The notes beneath the pieces are model-generated. The model was not told where the DNA came from and ran no database searches. It worked only from the letters and a program-made list of their open reading frames with translations. From assembly GCA_013180625.2 (NCBI GenBank), contig SNVD02013637.1:17887-81886 (forward strand): DNA of 64,000 nt, given 5' to 3'. The stretch comes from Boswellia sacra. Its lineage: Eukaryota; Streptophyta; Magnoliopsida; Sapindales; Burseraceae. The translations under genes and the position numbers were made by a program. Positions 45,534 through 57,376 of the stretch are shown one piece after another. Within the stretch, counting starts at the first letter, position 1. Every line of letters begins with the position of its first letter.

Positions 45534-48500
45534 CTAGTTGGCGGACATCGGTGGCTGTTGCGGTGGTGACATGGAGATTTGCTGGGTCGGTGATATGGGC
45601 GCCTGCTTAACCATGGTTGCCTGTGGGTCCTGTAACAAATGTGATTCTTGAGCTGAAATAGATGCGGGTTCTTGAGTTTTTGGTGATGAGGGCGGCTTAA
45701 TCGCCTCGCTATTGAGATGAGCGGTCTGATGATTGTTGGCGATCATGGTGTTAGGCGTAGTGGAGGGTTCAATTGATGAGACGACGGACGGCTGTTCCGG
45801 CGATGATACAAGAGATTCCTCAATCGTTGACTCGTGCTTGAGAACAGGTGACATGGATGGGGGTTGAGTATCCGTCGTTGGTACTGAAGAATTGTTTGTG
45901 TTTGATTTGGTCAATTCAGAGTGCATTGACAAAGCTTGGTCGGGATCTTGTGGATGCTGATTGGTTGGGCCGACGGATAAGAGGCTCGATGATAAGTCTA
46001 AATTCTGGATCGAGGGCGAGCACTGTGCAATCAACAAATCGTCCTCAGGTTGCTCGCTTGAGGCAGCCAAGGGCTGCTGCACGAGAGATGCCAAAGGTTG
46101 TTCTATCGGTGACATGGGCGGCGGTTCTATCGGTGACATTGGTGGAGGTTCTATTGGCGACATTGGTGGTGGCTCGATCTGAAACTCGGTTTGGGGCTCT
46201 ATGGGTGACTGAGGTTGTGGTTCAACTGGAGACACAATCGGTGGGGGCTGTGGTGGTGCCTGCGGGTATATGAATGTGCTTGTTTCGTCCATGTTGAGAT
46301 CTCTGCGCAAATATAAACGGACATTTTTGCGAAAAGATTTCCATAGCTTGTATACCATCTTGGTATAAACATTTTTTGGGCCATTGAACTTCTCACAGTT
46401 GTTGACCAGGAGCTTGAAATCTTGCTCGAGCTCTATCAAACTCCGATACTCTCTGAACTCGACTTTAGTTCTGATTTTCTTAAGATCCACAGGCTCCTTT
46501 ATGAGATCATAGTAACCTGGTACAGTTTCCGGTACAGGAAGGACAAAAGGCCAAGCATGTTTGCTAGTGCGAACAGTATCAACTATCAGTTCCAAGGCTT
46601 CATAGAATTCAGATAACTTATCCGGATGGATGAAGCCTTGAAATTCCTCCAATTCGACTTTGGGCTCATGGTGCTGGCGAAGGTTGTATCTGGCGCTCTC
46701 TTCACCATCCTCACTACAGGCGGAACTGGCTTCTCCATTGATTACGAACCTATTCTTCTTCGCGCGAATCTCCCTTTCAAGCTCAGCTTTGAGCCTGAGC
46801 TCAGCCTCAGCTTTTCTCTTTTGTAGCTCCGCTTCTCGAATCTGGGCCTGGCGCTCTTCTTCTTCTTCTTGAGCTTTCTTGCTTATGATACGCGTTGATA
46901 CTCTACGAGTTGTGAGAGAGTTCAACAGATCCCTCTCTTTCTTGCGAATCTCTGCAGCTTTCCGAGCATAAATATTGCGAATTCCTGGAAGCAGCTCGTC
47001 ATTAAGGTACCTAGCAAGGTATTTTTCGTGCATCGATTTGGTCTTCTCAAATTTAGAAGCAAAAGCCTCCCACTCTTCGAGAGATTCGCAATGAAGCTGC
47101 CATGCCTCTCTTCTCTCTCCCTCCGCTATTTGGATACTATCTAACTCCTCTTTACACTCTTCTTCCGGTGATTTCTTTGGAAGTTCGGGTGTTCCGGTTT
47201 TTCTACTGTTTGACTGATCAGTATGAGCATTCTTAGAAGAACCACGAGTAGACTTGTGTAAGCTTTGTGCTGGCTCGTTGGTTTGTTGCTGTTGCTGTGG
47301 TGGATGCTGTTTAGGAGCTCGACTTCTAAGCGTTCTGGTTGGAGTTGCCTCGGATTCATGATTATTGCTTGCGGCGCTCGAGCGCCTCTCTCTGAGACCA
47401 GTTCGGGGTGGTAAGACAGGCGCGCCGGTGTTGCGCTTCTTTCGACTGTTAGACTTCTCGTCCTGTTCTTGCTGGCGTTTTGCTACAACACGTGCCTCGC
47501 GTGCTTCGATAGCGAGCTGCTTGGCTCGCTCTATCTCAGCCTTTCTTCGTTCCTCTTTCTCTCTTAATATCCTAGATTTTTCCAGTTCAATTAACTTATA
47601 TTCTAGCTCCTTAATTCTTTTCTTCCTACATATTAAATCTTGAGATAGTTCCTTGTTTTCTCTGAACAATCTAGTTCCAGAGAAGTACCAATACTCGTAA
47701 CCATGCTGGTCTTTTCCAACACTCTCTAACCTGAGCTTCTCGACAGGATAGTCTTTTATCAGTTCAGATGCGTCATCGCACCATAATCTGTAATCACATA
47801 AAGCACAAAAAACGTCTATTTTATCACTTAATGACAATTCATTGAAAGATAGATTCTTCGTAAGCTCAATTCCATCTGGAGAAATAATTGGAACATTGAA
47901 TGGAGAAGGACAGTTCTCGAGCTCCACCCAGTTGAGGTCAATAATTCTGCTTAGATAGTTTTCCCAATTTGTGGGACTATGTATTATGACGTAACAGTGA
48001 GAAAGGAGTCAAGGTTAGAAGTCAGTGAAAATGTGTGAGATATGTCGGAGTTGCAGTGTTGCATGCAAAATCGGTACTCACCTAATTTTGGAGTTGAAGT
48101 GAGGTTTCAACAAAGCTATAGCCAGTTTGACTAGTAGATGTAGATTATCTTGTTCATCGTTTCGCTTCGTCTCAGGCTGGGTTGGAGGAGGGGGTGGTTG
48201 GAATCTTTCATGATTGGGAGGTTTGTAGTCCGGTGAATTATCCGAGTTTGCGGTACCATTATGAATGTCATTGTCATCTTGATCGTCGTCACCGTACTCG
48301 TCATCATGATAGTGTTCTTGGGTGTAGGTGGAGTAGCCATTTATGTTAGGTTTATCTCCGTCTTGTTTGTACTCTCTATCGGCGGTGCTCTCGCCGTCAC
48401 TTGAGGTCAGCTGGCCGTTAGGTTTTGTATCATGATTGATAGTGCTATTATGGTGATTGTGGTTAGTGTAAGAAGTGTGAGTAGGTCTTGGAGGCGCCGG

Positions 48501-48626
48501 TATGTCTAAAATAAATGCTTGCTCAAGTTCCTCTGGCTCGAATTGTGGCAACTTGAAGGGTTTCTGAAATAGGGTGCAGAAATGCTTAATACTGGCCACT
48601 TGCCAATACGATCTAACCTCCTCCAT
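45534..48626 (-). CDS. CECR2: CECR2-like bromodomain chromatin-remodelling protein (two exons)
   Basis: Exon 1 is 48626-48082 and exon 2 is 47976-45534. The 105-bp intron (donor GTGAGT, acceptor ACATAG) is phase 2, and the join gives 995 residues. The N-terminal region matches CECR2 (VRSYWQVASIKHFCTLFQKPFKLPQFEPEELEQAF). After a disordered acidic insert it continues LLVKLAIALLKPH...NWENYLSRIIDLNW and LSDKIDVFCALCDYRLWCDDASELIKDYP, the DDT-like section split by the intron. A WYFSGTRLF block and long Glu/Arg/Lys coiled coil follow. The single bromodomain is at about 635-740 (WPFVLPVPETVPGYYDLIKEPVDL and NCEKFNGPKNVYTKM). The tail is Pro/Gln/Ser-rich with tandem PPMSPIE repeats near 784-815. CECR2 partners ISWI ATPases and reads acetyl-lysine. 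Without the splice the second exon would appear to start at a GTG. Confidence 0.9.
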
Positions 48627-49422
48627 TGGGGTCGCGTGTGTGAGTAATAATGATGAAAGTAATACAATATTGGTATTGGTGTGGTACTTGTATTCTGTGA
48701 GCCAGTGTGTTTGTTGTGATGCCTCTGAGAGTCGAGTCTGCCAGTCTCTGTTTGGCTCTGTCTCTCGTTTAGCTCGAGCCTCAGAGTGTGAGTGTGTGTG
48801 TGTTGTCTGGAGGTTGCACGTACTTGATCAACGTAGGGAACGAGCACGAGGGGGATAAGAAGAGAGCGGGCTAAATAGCTTTGCACTGGGCTCGCAATGA
48901 CGCCGATTCCTCGGCAGCTTCAAGCCGATGGTGGCCCTCGGTGCGTGCAATTCTATGGCATACGAGTTGGAGCGGGCGAAGTGAAAGGAGCGCGCGCGGG
49001 CTCAGACTGCGTACTTTTGCGCCAACACAGGCAGGCGGACGCATCGGACTCGCGAACGTTGCCATGATCGTCGGCCGCCGCCGCCAGCACACGAGGGCAC
49101 CTCAGCGGCGCCGCACTGAAGTAACGAATGAGGACTTGGCTATGTGTGCCCGCGCCCGCTTGCTGGCCGCTTAGGGGAGGGCACCTGATCGTATACAAGA
49201 TTAGATGGAGCTATTTTCGCTGCTGCCCCCTCCAGAGAAGCACGACACTTCGAATGGGGCATGCAATAGATCGAATCCTAAGAATCGTTCGTGGCGCGAA
49301 ACTTAAACTGGCACGTGTACATCTCATCAAAGATTGTTTACCTGACAGCTTTGTCGGCATATCGGTCGTTAGCCATTCAATGAACATGTCTAGTCGATGA
49401 CCATCTATATCCGATTGTTAAG
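48627..49422. promoter_or_regulatory. Divergent region between CECR2-like and MRPS24
   Basis: 0.8 kb between divergent start codons with a GC-rich centre (about 48890-49170), fitting promoters for two housekeeping genes. Open frames here are unsupported. Confidence 0.4.
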
Positions 49423-49938
49423 ATGATGCTCGCGCTAGCAAGACGGGCTCGTCCCCCTATTACTCTCAATGTATTACCGACACAACAAAGCCTGAACGCT
49501 GCCAGCCTTCATATATCTAGTAGTCTCTCGTCCAAGAAAGCTGGTAGATATAAGACATCGCTCAATTATGATAGACCGCTCACCTACGAACAGGCTAATA
49601 AGCCAGACCAAATTGGTGTTCGAAAGTCATGGAACAACTTCAACACAACCTCCCTCATTGATGGTATCCGTGAGGCTGAAACAACGCATGAGGATATCTT
49701 CATACGCGGCTTCATCCATGGCACATGGCCTAAGTTAGTCGCATCAGATGTGATAATCAAAAGACGTGGCAATCAGATCATTTTGGCTTTCATGAGTACA
49801 CGAGCTATCGGACCCACTAACATGTACTTTCTGATCGGTTACACAGAGGAAATATTGAGTTTGATACTCAAGAGTAACGTCAAGCTAGAAGTCCAAACAA
49901 TTGACGATCCGAGCGACCTCATCTACAAGTACATATGA
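49423..49938 (+). CDS. MRPS24: Mitochondrial small ribosomal subunit protein uS3m (MRPS24)
   Basis: A 171-residue intronless protein, close to the human length. The N-terminus (MLALARRARPPITL, no acidic residues) is a mitochondrial presequence. The MRPS24 signature follows: LTYEQANKPDQIGVRKSWNNFNT, then a TTHEDIFIRGFIHGTWP block, IIKRRGNQIILAF and YFLIGYTEEILSLIL, ending in the characteristic YKYI. MRPS24 is part of the mitoribosome small subunit near the mRNA entry side. An ATG pair at the start offers two Met codons; the first is used. It is convergent with SNU13, 129 bp apart, with an AT dinucleotide run (49989-50000) between. Confidence 0.92.
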   Translation: MMLALARRARPPITLNVLPTQQSLNAASLHISSSLSSKKAGRYKTSLNYDRPLTYEQANKPDQIGVRKSWNNFNTTSLIDGIREAETTHEDIFIRGFIHGTWPKLVASDVIIKRRGNQIILAFMSTRAIGPTNMYFLIGYTEEILSLILKSNVKLEVQTIDDPSDLIYKYI

Positions 49939-50067
49939 ATTATAGCAACTAGACATAGCTGTGTACAATAGCAGTCAGAAAGAAGATATATATATATATA
50001 TTGATTCACAAATTAGGCCGGTTCTGTCCTTGTGGGTGTTTTACTCTACTATGCATTAATGATTTGC

Positions 50068-50460
50068 TCAGATGAGCAATTTCTCAATCTCTTGATGTAA
50101 ACTCTGGATCTGAGATTTCAGCTGAGAGTTTTCGTTTTGCACTATCGAACAAGAGACTACAGAGCGCTGCACTCCGCTCGCCCTGCCTAGGGCTTGCTTA
50201 GATCTTACAAATACATATGGAACGTTCTTGTCTTCGCACAATAGCGGCAGGTGCAGTAAGATCTCTAGAGGGTCGGCATCAGCGGCCAAAATTATGAGCT
50301 CTGATTGATTCCTGTTGAGTGTCTTCGTTGCCTCATTGGCTCCTCGTCTAAGTTGCTGATAATTGTTGGCCTGCTGCACGAGATTTAGAATCTTGGTGGT
50401 GAGGTTTGGATCAGCAAGTGGAAATGCTTTCGGGTTTACCTCCGCTAGCTCTTCCTTCAT
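50068..50460 (-). CDS. SNU13: U4/U6.U5 snRNP and box C/D snoRNP 15.5K protein
   Basis: A 130-residue intronless protein of the L7Ae/L30e kink-turn-binding family, the normal length for this gene. Diagnostic segments are [47 protein letters not shown] and [20 protein letters not shown], all nearly invariant in eukaryotic SNU13/NHP2L1. The RGANE motif and the [10 protein letters not shown] loop contact the kink-turn in U4 snRNA and box C/D snoRNAs. The protein acts in the nucleus and nucleolus in splicing and rRNA methylation. The close paralogue NHP2 differs in the LFVFRSK and C-terminal regions, so SNU13 is favoured. It is divergent to TNPO3. Confidence 0.97.
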   Translation of the reverse strand: MKEELAEVNPKAFPLADPNLTTKILNLVQQANNYQQLRRGANEATKTLNRNQSELIILAADADPLEILLHLPLLCEDKNVPYVFVRSKQALGRASGVQRSVVSCSIVQNENSQLKSQIQSLHQEIEKLLI

Positions 50461-50911
50461 TTTGGATCTGATGTGTAGTGTCTTCGCAGACTCTTCTATT
50501 CTAGAATTTGAGAGTTATAATGGAGTGTAATTAGTGATGTGAGGGTTCGTAGAAACAAATAGGTGATATCTTCATCATGCACCAGATGCAACGTGTGTGA
50601 TGACTGTCGACCAACAGAGTCCATGTGGTGCATTGTGCACGCGCGAGTCTCCTTTCCCCCAGACCTCGAGACCCCCTCGGCTTCACGTGCGTGAGATTGA
50701 TTCCATCTCGAGCAGGTCTCTTTGGAACTACAAACAAATGGACACTAGCAACTCAACACTTCACCTGAGTCCATGTCCCTCTATAGTGATCCACCAAGTC
50801 GTACTTATCATTTTGACCATTCTGCCCCTATCAGGACTAAAACGCTTATGACTGCCTATTAGTCTAGTTTGCCACGACAATTGTCCACGCCCATAGACGG
50901 GACTTGCAAAC
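50461..50911. promoter_or_regulatory. Divergent promoter region, SNU13 and TNPO3
   Basis: 451 bp between two start codons that face away from each other. No TATA box or repeats. A shared promoter is inferred from layout. Confidence 0.4.
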
Positions 50912-53900
50912 ATGTATCCTGTCCCGTCCGCAACAATTGCACCGTTGACGGAGAAGCCCACCTTAGACACAGTTAGGAATGCCATCGCCAGCGTCCTATC
51001 CCCCGATCAGTCGATCAACAGAAAGGCCGCCACAGACTTTCTCGATTCACTAAAAAACTCCGTCTTCGCATGGGAGATATGCAATCAGCTTCTTCAACCA
51101 ACAGAAAGCCTTGAAGCTTGTTATATCGCCGCCAATATACTGCGTCAGAAGATAGCCAAAAATTTTAATGAACTTCCCACCGAGTGCTACTCATCACTGA
51201 AAGATTCGATTCTGCATCAGTTACAAGCCATCGACGACTATGCAGTCCAAGGTCAGCTGACCATGGCTATAGCTGACCTCACCCTACTAATTCAGAGCTG
51301 GCAAAATCCCATAGAAGATTTGGCCAAGCAACTTGGACTCGACATTGGACTCATGTCCTTGACAAACACTAGTATCGAATCGATCTTGAAGGCACTACAA
51401 AATAGGCTCATATTTGCGTATATCATGCACCAAATGTGTGACCTCAACCATAGTCATTCCGATAGACCTTGTAAAATAGGGGCACGCAGGAGGGAAGAGT
51501 ATGAAGACTACCTGATGTCCAAATGCAATCAAGTAATCACATGGTGGCTGCACACACTCAAGGAGCTGGATGATCTAGATAAGCATCTCAAGAGTCAGTA
51601 CCAAGCAATCAAGAACGAGCAAGAAGTCGCATTAGAAATGAAATGTTCGGATACAACCAGCAAGCTAACGGGCCAAATCTATCTGTGTTATAGCGCATGG
51701 TTGCGCATATTCGATGAAGAGAATGTCAGCAACTCTTTACCATTGATAGACGCATCTTTCAGACATCTAGCTGACTTGAACTGCAACGATACTGTGCACA
51801 GATATGCAGTTGAAGTTGTAGTGGCCACAGCCTTTTTTTGCGAAGATAACACAGCGGTCGATTATTTAGTAGATCATTTAGTCACACAAGTATTCACTCT
51901 TGAGGGAGCTTATCTGGAATCAACCGGAAACTATGGTTCTGACTACGCCATAAATTTGACCAAGGTATTTACGTGCGTCGCAGAGATAGCTTGCTTTAGA
52001 CATGTCATAGAAGGAAAAGACTTCCGATTGATAGAATTGCTTCTCAAGTGTCTTAGCAGGCAGTATGATACTGAACTAGTCGAAGAAACTTACTCCTTTT
52101 GGCGTACATTCATCGAGACACTTCAGAACAAATTGAAAGCCGATCAATATGGACCTTTCATTGATTATATCCATAAATTCATCGTTGCGGTAATTCATCT
52201 TTGCGAGTTTGAACCAGATGAGACGGAAGTTGTTTCAAAAGATCAAGACATTCACAGGTTCCGATCGAACACAGCAGAGTTGGTCATGTCTGTTCTATAT
52301 ATAACAAGTGTAGATAAGCTCATAACTGATGAGCGATTGTTAGATAGTCTAGCTGTGAATCTCAAAGATATACGATGGGAAGCGCTTGAAACAAGACTCT
52401 TTCTACTGTCGAAATTGAGTCAAATGCTGACCCGCGACGGAAATGCCACTAAGGGGCGAATATTTACCAGCATGATGGAGCAACAAACCGAGTATACGCC
52501 AAATAGGTATATTCATAGGATCGGTATCGACAAGCAACCTTGCATCAAAATAGGTACTGCAAGTGAACATGTGCACCCCCAAGTAGTCGCGACGACTTTA
52601 ACTATCATCAGTTCTATGGGTAGCTTCTTAGTTGAATCTCCAGAAAATTTCATACTGGCGATCAACTACATACTCACAGCTATGATAGACGAGAAATACC
52701 AAGCTCAACTCATCCTACCAGCTGCCTCAGCATTATGCAGTATTATGGAATCGCAAGGCGCTTCTCATTTGTCTAGTTGTTCCGACTTGATTTTGGTGGT
52801 GAAAAATATCTGCACAAAACTAGACCTGTTTGATGATCTTGCAGCTAACGAGCTTCTAGTATGTAGCGCGATGATGCTCGACGGCATAGAGGATACGACT
52901 ACAAAAGACCAGCTCCTTACTGAGATACTCAGGCCAACCATTAATTCCCTTCAGGAGACTCTCAAGCCACCCAAGCGCGATGAAACAGAGCCATCGAAGT
53001 ATTTAGATCGACTGTCATCATTCTTTAGACAGTCAAGCACACAAACCAGCCTACTTCCATCTAGTGCTCATAAAATGACTAATCTTATTACGCTGATTGA
53101 CGGTGAACTGTGGCCAATCATTGTGAAAGTCCTAGAGGTCTACGCGTCGGAGCGGGGCCTCGCCATCGAACGCGCCTGCAGAACAATCAGGTACTTGTTG
53201 CGTTGCTTAAAACCCGAGTGGATGATTCAGCGGGTTGCCGAAACTATGATTAGTTTATACAAGACCTACCCCCAAAACTCAAGCCCTCTTTATATCTGCT
53301 CTATTCTGGTAGACGAATTTGCAAACAGAAGCCCGGAAATCAACCAAGGTCTCTTTACAATGTTGGATATATTCTGTACACTCACTTTCACATTGCTCAA
53401 AATGGATTCCCCTCAATCAAAGAGTCTACTGACAATGAAAAGCTATCCGGAAACGATAGACGACATGATGCGACTATTCAATCGCTTCCTGCGCAAGTGC
53501 CCTGATGATTTTGTTAACTGCAAAGCTTTGGAGTCTATCATCGAACTGAGCATCTCATCTTTGCGAATTGATCATCAAGATGCAAACGCTAATGTGTCTA
53601 AGTTTGTTTCCGCCTTCATTGCATTAGCTCATGACCCCAAGTACGCGCGCATCGCTGACGCAATCAAGAACGTCCTCGGAGGTAGAATAACTGATGCCGT
53701 TATTCGAGCCTGTCTATTTGATATCCCGTCGCGTTTGATAAACGAGGAGGTGTCCATATTGCAGGCACTATACAGTTTCGACAAACATCTACTCGCCCAG
53801 TGGATTGCAGCCTCGGTGGCAGGTTTACCAACGGCCAACATTCAAGGTATCGAGTCGGTGAGTAAGGAACAGCTTGAGGATTTCAAACACACGCTCAGCA

Positions 53901-53962
53901 CTGCCGGCACTGCCAAAAGGATGGTCAACTGTTTGCGAGCCTACTCACGACTGTACTCGTAG
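50912..53962 (+). CDS. TNPO3: Transportin-3-like nuclear import receptor
   Basis: A 1,016-residue intronless protein of the importin-beta superfamily. The start KPTLDTVRNAIASVLSPDQS, then FAWEICNQLLQ with ESLEACYIAANILRQKI and LAIADL-like helices, match transportin-3 rather than importin-13. Late landmarks are EPSKYLDRLSSFFRQSS, LYICSILVDEF, DHQDANANVSKFV and the end SKEQLEDFKHTLSTAGTAKRMVNCLRAYSRLY (as two blocks), which mirrors the vertebrate end TRLFR. TNPO3 is all HEAT repeats; it carries SR-rich splicing factors and other cargo through nuclear pores and releases them on Ran-GTP. It is about 90 residues longer than human TNPO3 through internal insertions. AATAAA at 54030-54035 lies 68 bp after the stop. 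Confidence 0.93.
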   Translation: MYPVPSATIAPLTEKPTLDTVRNAIASVLSPDQSINRKAATDFLDSLKNSVFAWEICNQLLQPTESLEACYIAANILRQKIAKNFNELPTECYSSLKDSILHQLQAIDDYAVQGQLTMAIADLTLLIQSWQNPIEDLAKQLGLDIGLMSLTNTSIESILKALQNRLIFAYIMHQMCDLNHSHSDRPCKIGARRREEYEDYLMSKCNQVITWWLHTLKELDDLDKHLKSQYQAIKNEQEVALEMKCSDTTSKLTGQIYLCYSAWLRIFDEENVSNSLPLIDASFRHLADLNCNDTVHRYAVEVVVATAFFCEDNTAVDYLVDHLVTQVFTLEGAYLESTGNYGSDYAINLTKVFTCVAEIACFRHVIEGKDFRLIELLLKCLSRQYDTELVEETYSFWRTFIETLQNKLKADQYGPFIDYIHKFIVAVIHLCEFEPDETEVVSKDQDIHRFRSNTAELVMSVLYITSVDKLITDERLLDSLAVNLKDIRWEALETRLFLLSKLSQMLTRDGNATKGRIFTSMMEQQTEYTPNRYIHRIGIDKQPCIKIGTASEHVHPQVVATTLTIISSMGSFLVESPENFILAINYILTAMIDEKYQAQLILPAASALCSIMESQGASHLSSCSDLILVVKNICTKLDLFDDLAANELLVCSAMMLDGIEDTTTKDQLLTEILRPTINSLQETLKPPKRDETEPSKYLDRLSSFFRQSSTQTSLLPSSAHKMTNLITLIDGELWPIIVKVLEVYASERGLAIERACRTIRYLLRCLKPEWMIQRVAETMISLYKTYPQNSSPLYICSILVDEFANRSPEINQGLFTMLDIFCTLTFTLLKMDSPQSKSLLTMKSYPETIDDMMRLFNRFLRKCPDDFVNCKALESIIELSISSLRIDHQDANANVSKFVSAFIALAHDPKYARIADAIKNVLGGRITDAVIRACLFDIPSRLINEEVSILQALYSFDKHLLAQWIAASVAGLPTANIQGIESVSKEQLEDFKHTLSTAGTAKRMVNCLRAYSRLYS

Positions 53963-54733
53963 ATAATTACCGATTGGCGTAAAAATTCACGCAACAAACA
54001 TCGATGGTTGTCGAGACCATAGTAATAGTAATAAATTAATGAATTCAACCCCATCATCTAAAGGTTACGATGATTATGCCAAGACTAGACCATCGAAGTG
54101 TCTCTTACTGACAGGGAAAAGTTGATTGCGACTTGTGTCGTGAGATTAACAAGTTTTGTCAAAAATATGCGTCCCACCTCGAGAGCGTGACGCGCGCACA
54201 AAGTCGTGCGTATTACGTAAGCCTATAATGGGAACCCACAGACTGGCTGCGCGAACGGGTTGCGCAATCGACAAACTATCGCGACTCTGTGAGACCTATA
54301 TAACAAGAACATGGTGTATGTTTCATTTACTCGCTAGAGATTTCCAATAATCGCCACTAGTTGTTGTCTTGTTCACCGCTTAATTTGTTTCATTGCTAAT
54401 ATAAAATTCAATAATTAATTCATATCTCTACTCTATTCCCACTAATGCTTTCAATCCACTTTGATAAGCATAAGGCTGGCCCCGTTGTGTTCTCATGTTT
54501 GAGGTGTCGGCGTTGTTGTCGTGATACTCATCGGTTGTTGGTCTCTGTTGTCTCGGCACTGTTTAGTTGGGCAATTGTGAAGAAACACCGGCATTGCGCT
54601 AATTGTGTGTATGTGTGTGTGTGTGTGTAAGTGTATGTGAGTGTAGGTAGTTGAGGCAAATGTGTGTAAGTGTTGATGCTGAGCGTGATGTCATGTGATG
54701 ATGTGTTTGTGAAGGATTTGCTCAGTGTGGGTG
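53963..54733. other. Convergent gap between TNPO3 and the Kruppel homologue
   Basis: 770 bp of AT-rich DNA with the TNPO3 polyadenylation signal (AATAAA, 54030-54035) and a GT microsatellite at 54607-54629. No minus-strand AATAAA for the Kruppel homologue was found close to its stop. Confidence 0.45.
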
Positions 54734-55154
54734 TCAGTGGTGTGTGACACGAGTGTGGTGGTGTTTCTTGATAGTCAGGTCGAGCGCGCCGCTATCCATG
54801 GCGCCCGCCGAGGTGGTGGGCGCCTGGAATGCGGAGTGATACTCGTTGTAGGCCATCACATCATCGTCCTCGTCTTCCTCGTCCTCGTCGTCCTCCTCAT
54901 CGACCTCGTCGAAGATCTCGTCCTCCATGAGGTCCCTCCGCTCGGCCGGGCCGTCCTCGTTGCGATACTCGTTGGCGAGCATGAACCTTTGCTGCTGATG
55001 TAGTTGTTGCTGTTGCTGGTGGTGTTGCTGGTGCTGCTGTTGGTGTCTCGCCGACGCTTGAAGGCGCCTGTTGGAAATTTGCTGCCGAACATGAGGGTGA
55101 TGTAGTTGTTGTTGCAGTTGGTTGTTGTGGTTGGTGGTGGACTGTTGTTGCTGC

Positions 55155-55196
<42 letters not shown>

Positions 55197-56761
55197 AAGT
55201 GGAATTGACTCAGTGAGGCGACGGCGATGGCGACCGCCGTGGCCGTGGGGTCGTCGGCCAGCGACGTGGGCACCTGGCCGCCGCCGCCGGTGGCGCTGTT
55301 GAAGCGCTGCCAGGCGTTGCCGGCGCTCGAGTGGTGCTGACGCGAGGCGCTGATGATATTCTGAAGGCTACTATTGATCGTGCTCACTGCTATTGCCTCT
55401 TGCTCCTGTTGCTTCAACTCCATCGGCGCCGCCGGCTGCTGGGCCAGACTGAGGTTGTGGTTGTTGTTGTTGTTGTTGGTGGCTCCACTGTTGTTGTTGT
55501 TGTTGTTGATAGTGGTGGTGGTGGTGGCGGCGGCGGCGGTGTTGCTGTTGAGGTGGTGATGCTGGTGGAGAGCCGAGAGCTGATGCAGTTGGGAGTGGGC
55601 CTTGGGGGACTGGCGCGTGGGCGTGGACATATTGCTTTGGAGTTGATGGTGCGGCTGGTGCGCCTGGAGGTCGATGGGCGACTCGTCGTCGTCGTCGTCG
55701 TCGGTTCTGTGCAGCGACGGCTGACCAGCAGCCGCCGCCGCTGCCGCCGCTGCAGCCGCCGCCACCGCGGCCGCGGCGGCCGAGGCGCCCCTCTGGGGCG
55801 TGGCGGGCGGCGTGGCGCCCGTGAGCTGGGCGGGGCACTTGTGACTGTTGAGGTGGTGCTTGCGTCTGTAGTTGCTATGGCACTTGTTACACTTGAAGGG
55901 TTTCATGTTCAAGTGGATGAGTTCGTGCGCCTTGAGCTGGTTGGAGTCGCTGAAGCGACTGAGACAGTCGCTGTAGTTGCACTTGTACGGCTTCTCGCCC
56001 GTGTGAGTGCGCGTGTGCCGCCTCAGGTTGGCCACCTGCACGAAGTGCTTGTCGCAGTACTCGCACACGAACGGCTTCTCGCCCGTGTGCAACCGGATGT
56101 GCGTCTTGAGGTGGTGGTCGCGGGTGAAACTCTTGAGACAGGTGTTGCACTGGAAGGGTTTCTCGCCCGTGTGGGTGCGCTCGTGGTTCTGGAGCACGTG
56201 CTTGTAGGCGAAGGTCTTCTTGCAGGTGAGACAGAGGAACTTGCGCGTGGTGGGCGCGTTGCCCGAGGAGGTGCTGCTGCAGCCCGAGGCGCCGTTGTTG
56301 CGCTTGGCGGTGTTGGTGTTGATGTTGGCGCCAATCGTCGTGGCGCTGGCGGCGCTGGCGGCGACGGCGGCGGCGGCGGCGGCGGCGCTGTTGCTGCTGC
56401 TGGTAGGCTGCGTCGTGGTGGCCGGGGCGTCGGTGTTGGCGGCCAGCTGGCTGCTGGTGCTGCTGCTCAAGTTCAGGTTGCGGTCAGTGTTTGCGTTGTT
56501 GTTGTTATTGCTCTGGAGCTTGAGGCCGTTGCCGTTGGTGGGCCGCGTCGGTTGGGGCGATTCGCCCGCGTTCGTATCATTGTTGTTGTTGTTGTTGTCG
56601 TCGTTGTTGTTCGTGTCGTTGGGGTTGGCGGCGCGCTTGTTGGCGCCGCCGCTCTTGGCGCCGTTGGTCGAGCTGGGCGCGGCCTTGTTGCCGTTGCCGT
56701 TCGTCGAGGACGACACTGAGGCGCGCCGCGCCGACTTGGTCGAGTCCACGGGAACCATCAT
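54734..56761 (-). CDS. Kr: Kruppel-type gap-gene zinc-finger repressor
   Basis: The ATG at 56761 gives 675 residues. The frame is open further upstream only through a GTG that is part of GTGAGT, which may be a splice donor, so a short upstream coding exon cannot be ruled out. Five C2H2 fingers lie at about residues 174-313. The order and helices are those of Drosophila Kruppel: [74 protein letters not shown] and [12 protein letters not shown]. In finger 4 the Cys pair is spaced by CNYSDC rather than CxxC. Both flanks are homopolymer-rich (Asn, Ala, Gln, His). ESPIDLQ and the C-terminal ALDLTIK resemble CtBP-recruitment PxDLS motifs. Kruppel is a nuclear sequence-specific repressor of segmentation. 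It sits next to 7 kb of GC-rich DNA. Confidence 0.87.
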
Positions 56762-57342
56762 GAGGCCGGCCGGCTGGAGTCCGCCTGGCGCCAGCAAGTC
56801 GCTCGTCGCTCGTCGCTCGGCCTCACTCACTTCCCGACGCCGCCCACGAGCACACGCCCACGCACTTCCGCAGAGGGCGGCTCACGAGAAACAGAGTACG
56901 CCCACGCGCCCACTCGTGTGTGGCGCACTTGTACTTCTCACCTGTTCCCAACTCACTCGCACTCGCACTCGCACTTGGAACTGTCGCTCGCCACTCGGAC
57001 GCTAGAGGAGCTCGAGCTGGCCAGCCGCGGACAAAGAGGCGGCCGCTGTGAGGTCGACAGAGGAAGAGGTGAGTTGCGTGGGCATAGCGGCGCGGGTCAG
57101 TGATGAGGCTGTTGTTACTGTTGTTACTGTTGTTGTTATTGTTGTTGTTGTTGTTACTGTGGCTGGTGTCGCGGCTGCTTTGCCTCGACGCTGTTTGTGG
57201 AGCAAATGAACTGGAGAATGCGCGCCGCCGGCCGGCCCGAGTGAGTAAGCGTCTCGTCAGCAACAGCGCTGTTGCGGGCCGACTCTGGACACAGTCGACA
57301 CAGGACCGAATAGCGTTTCAAGTTCAGGGTTTCCCATGGCAG

Positions 57343-57376
<34 letters not shown>

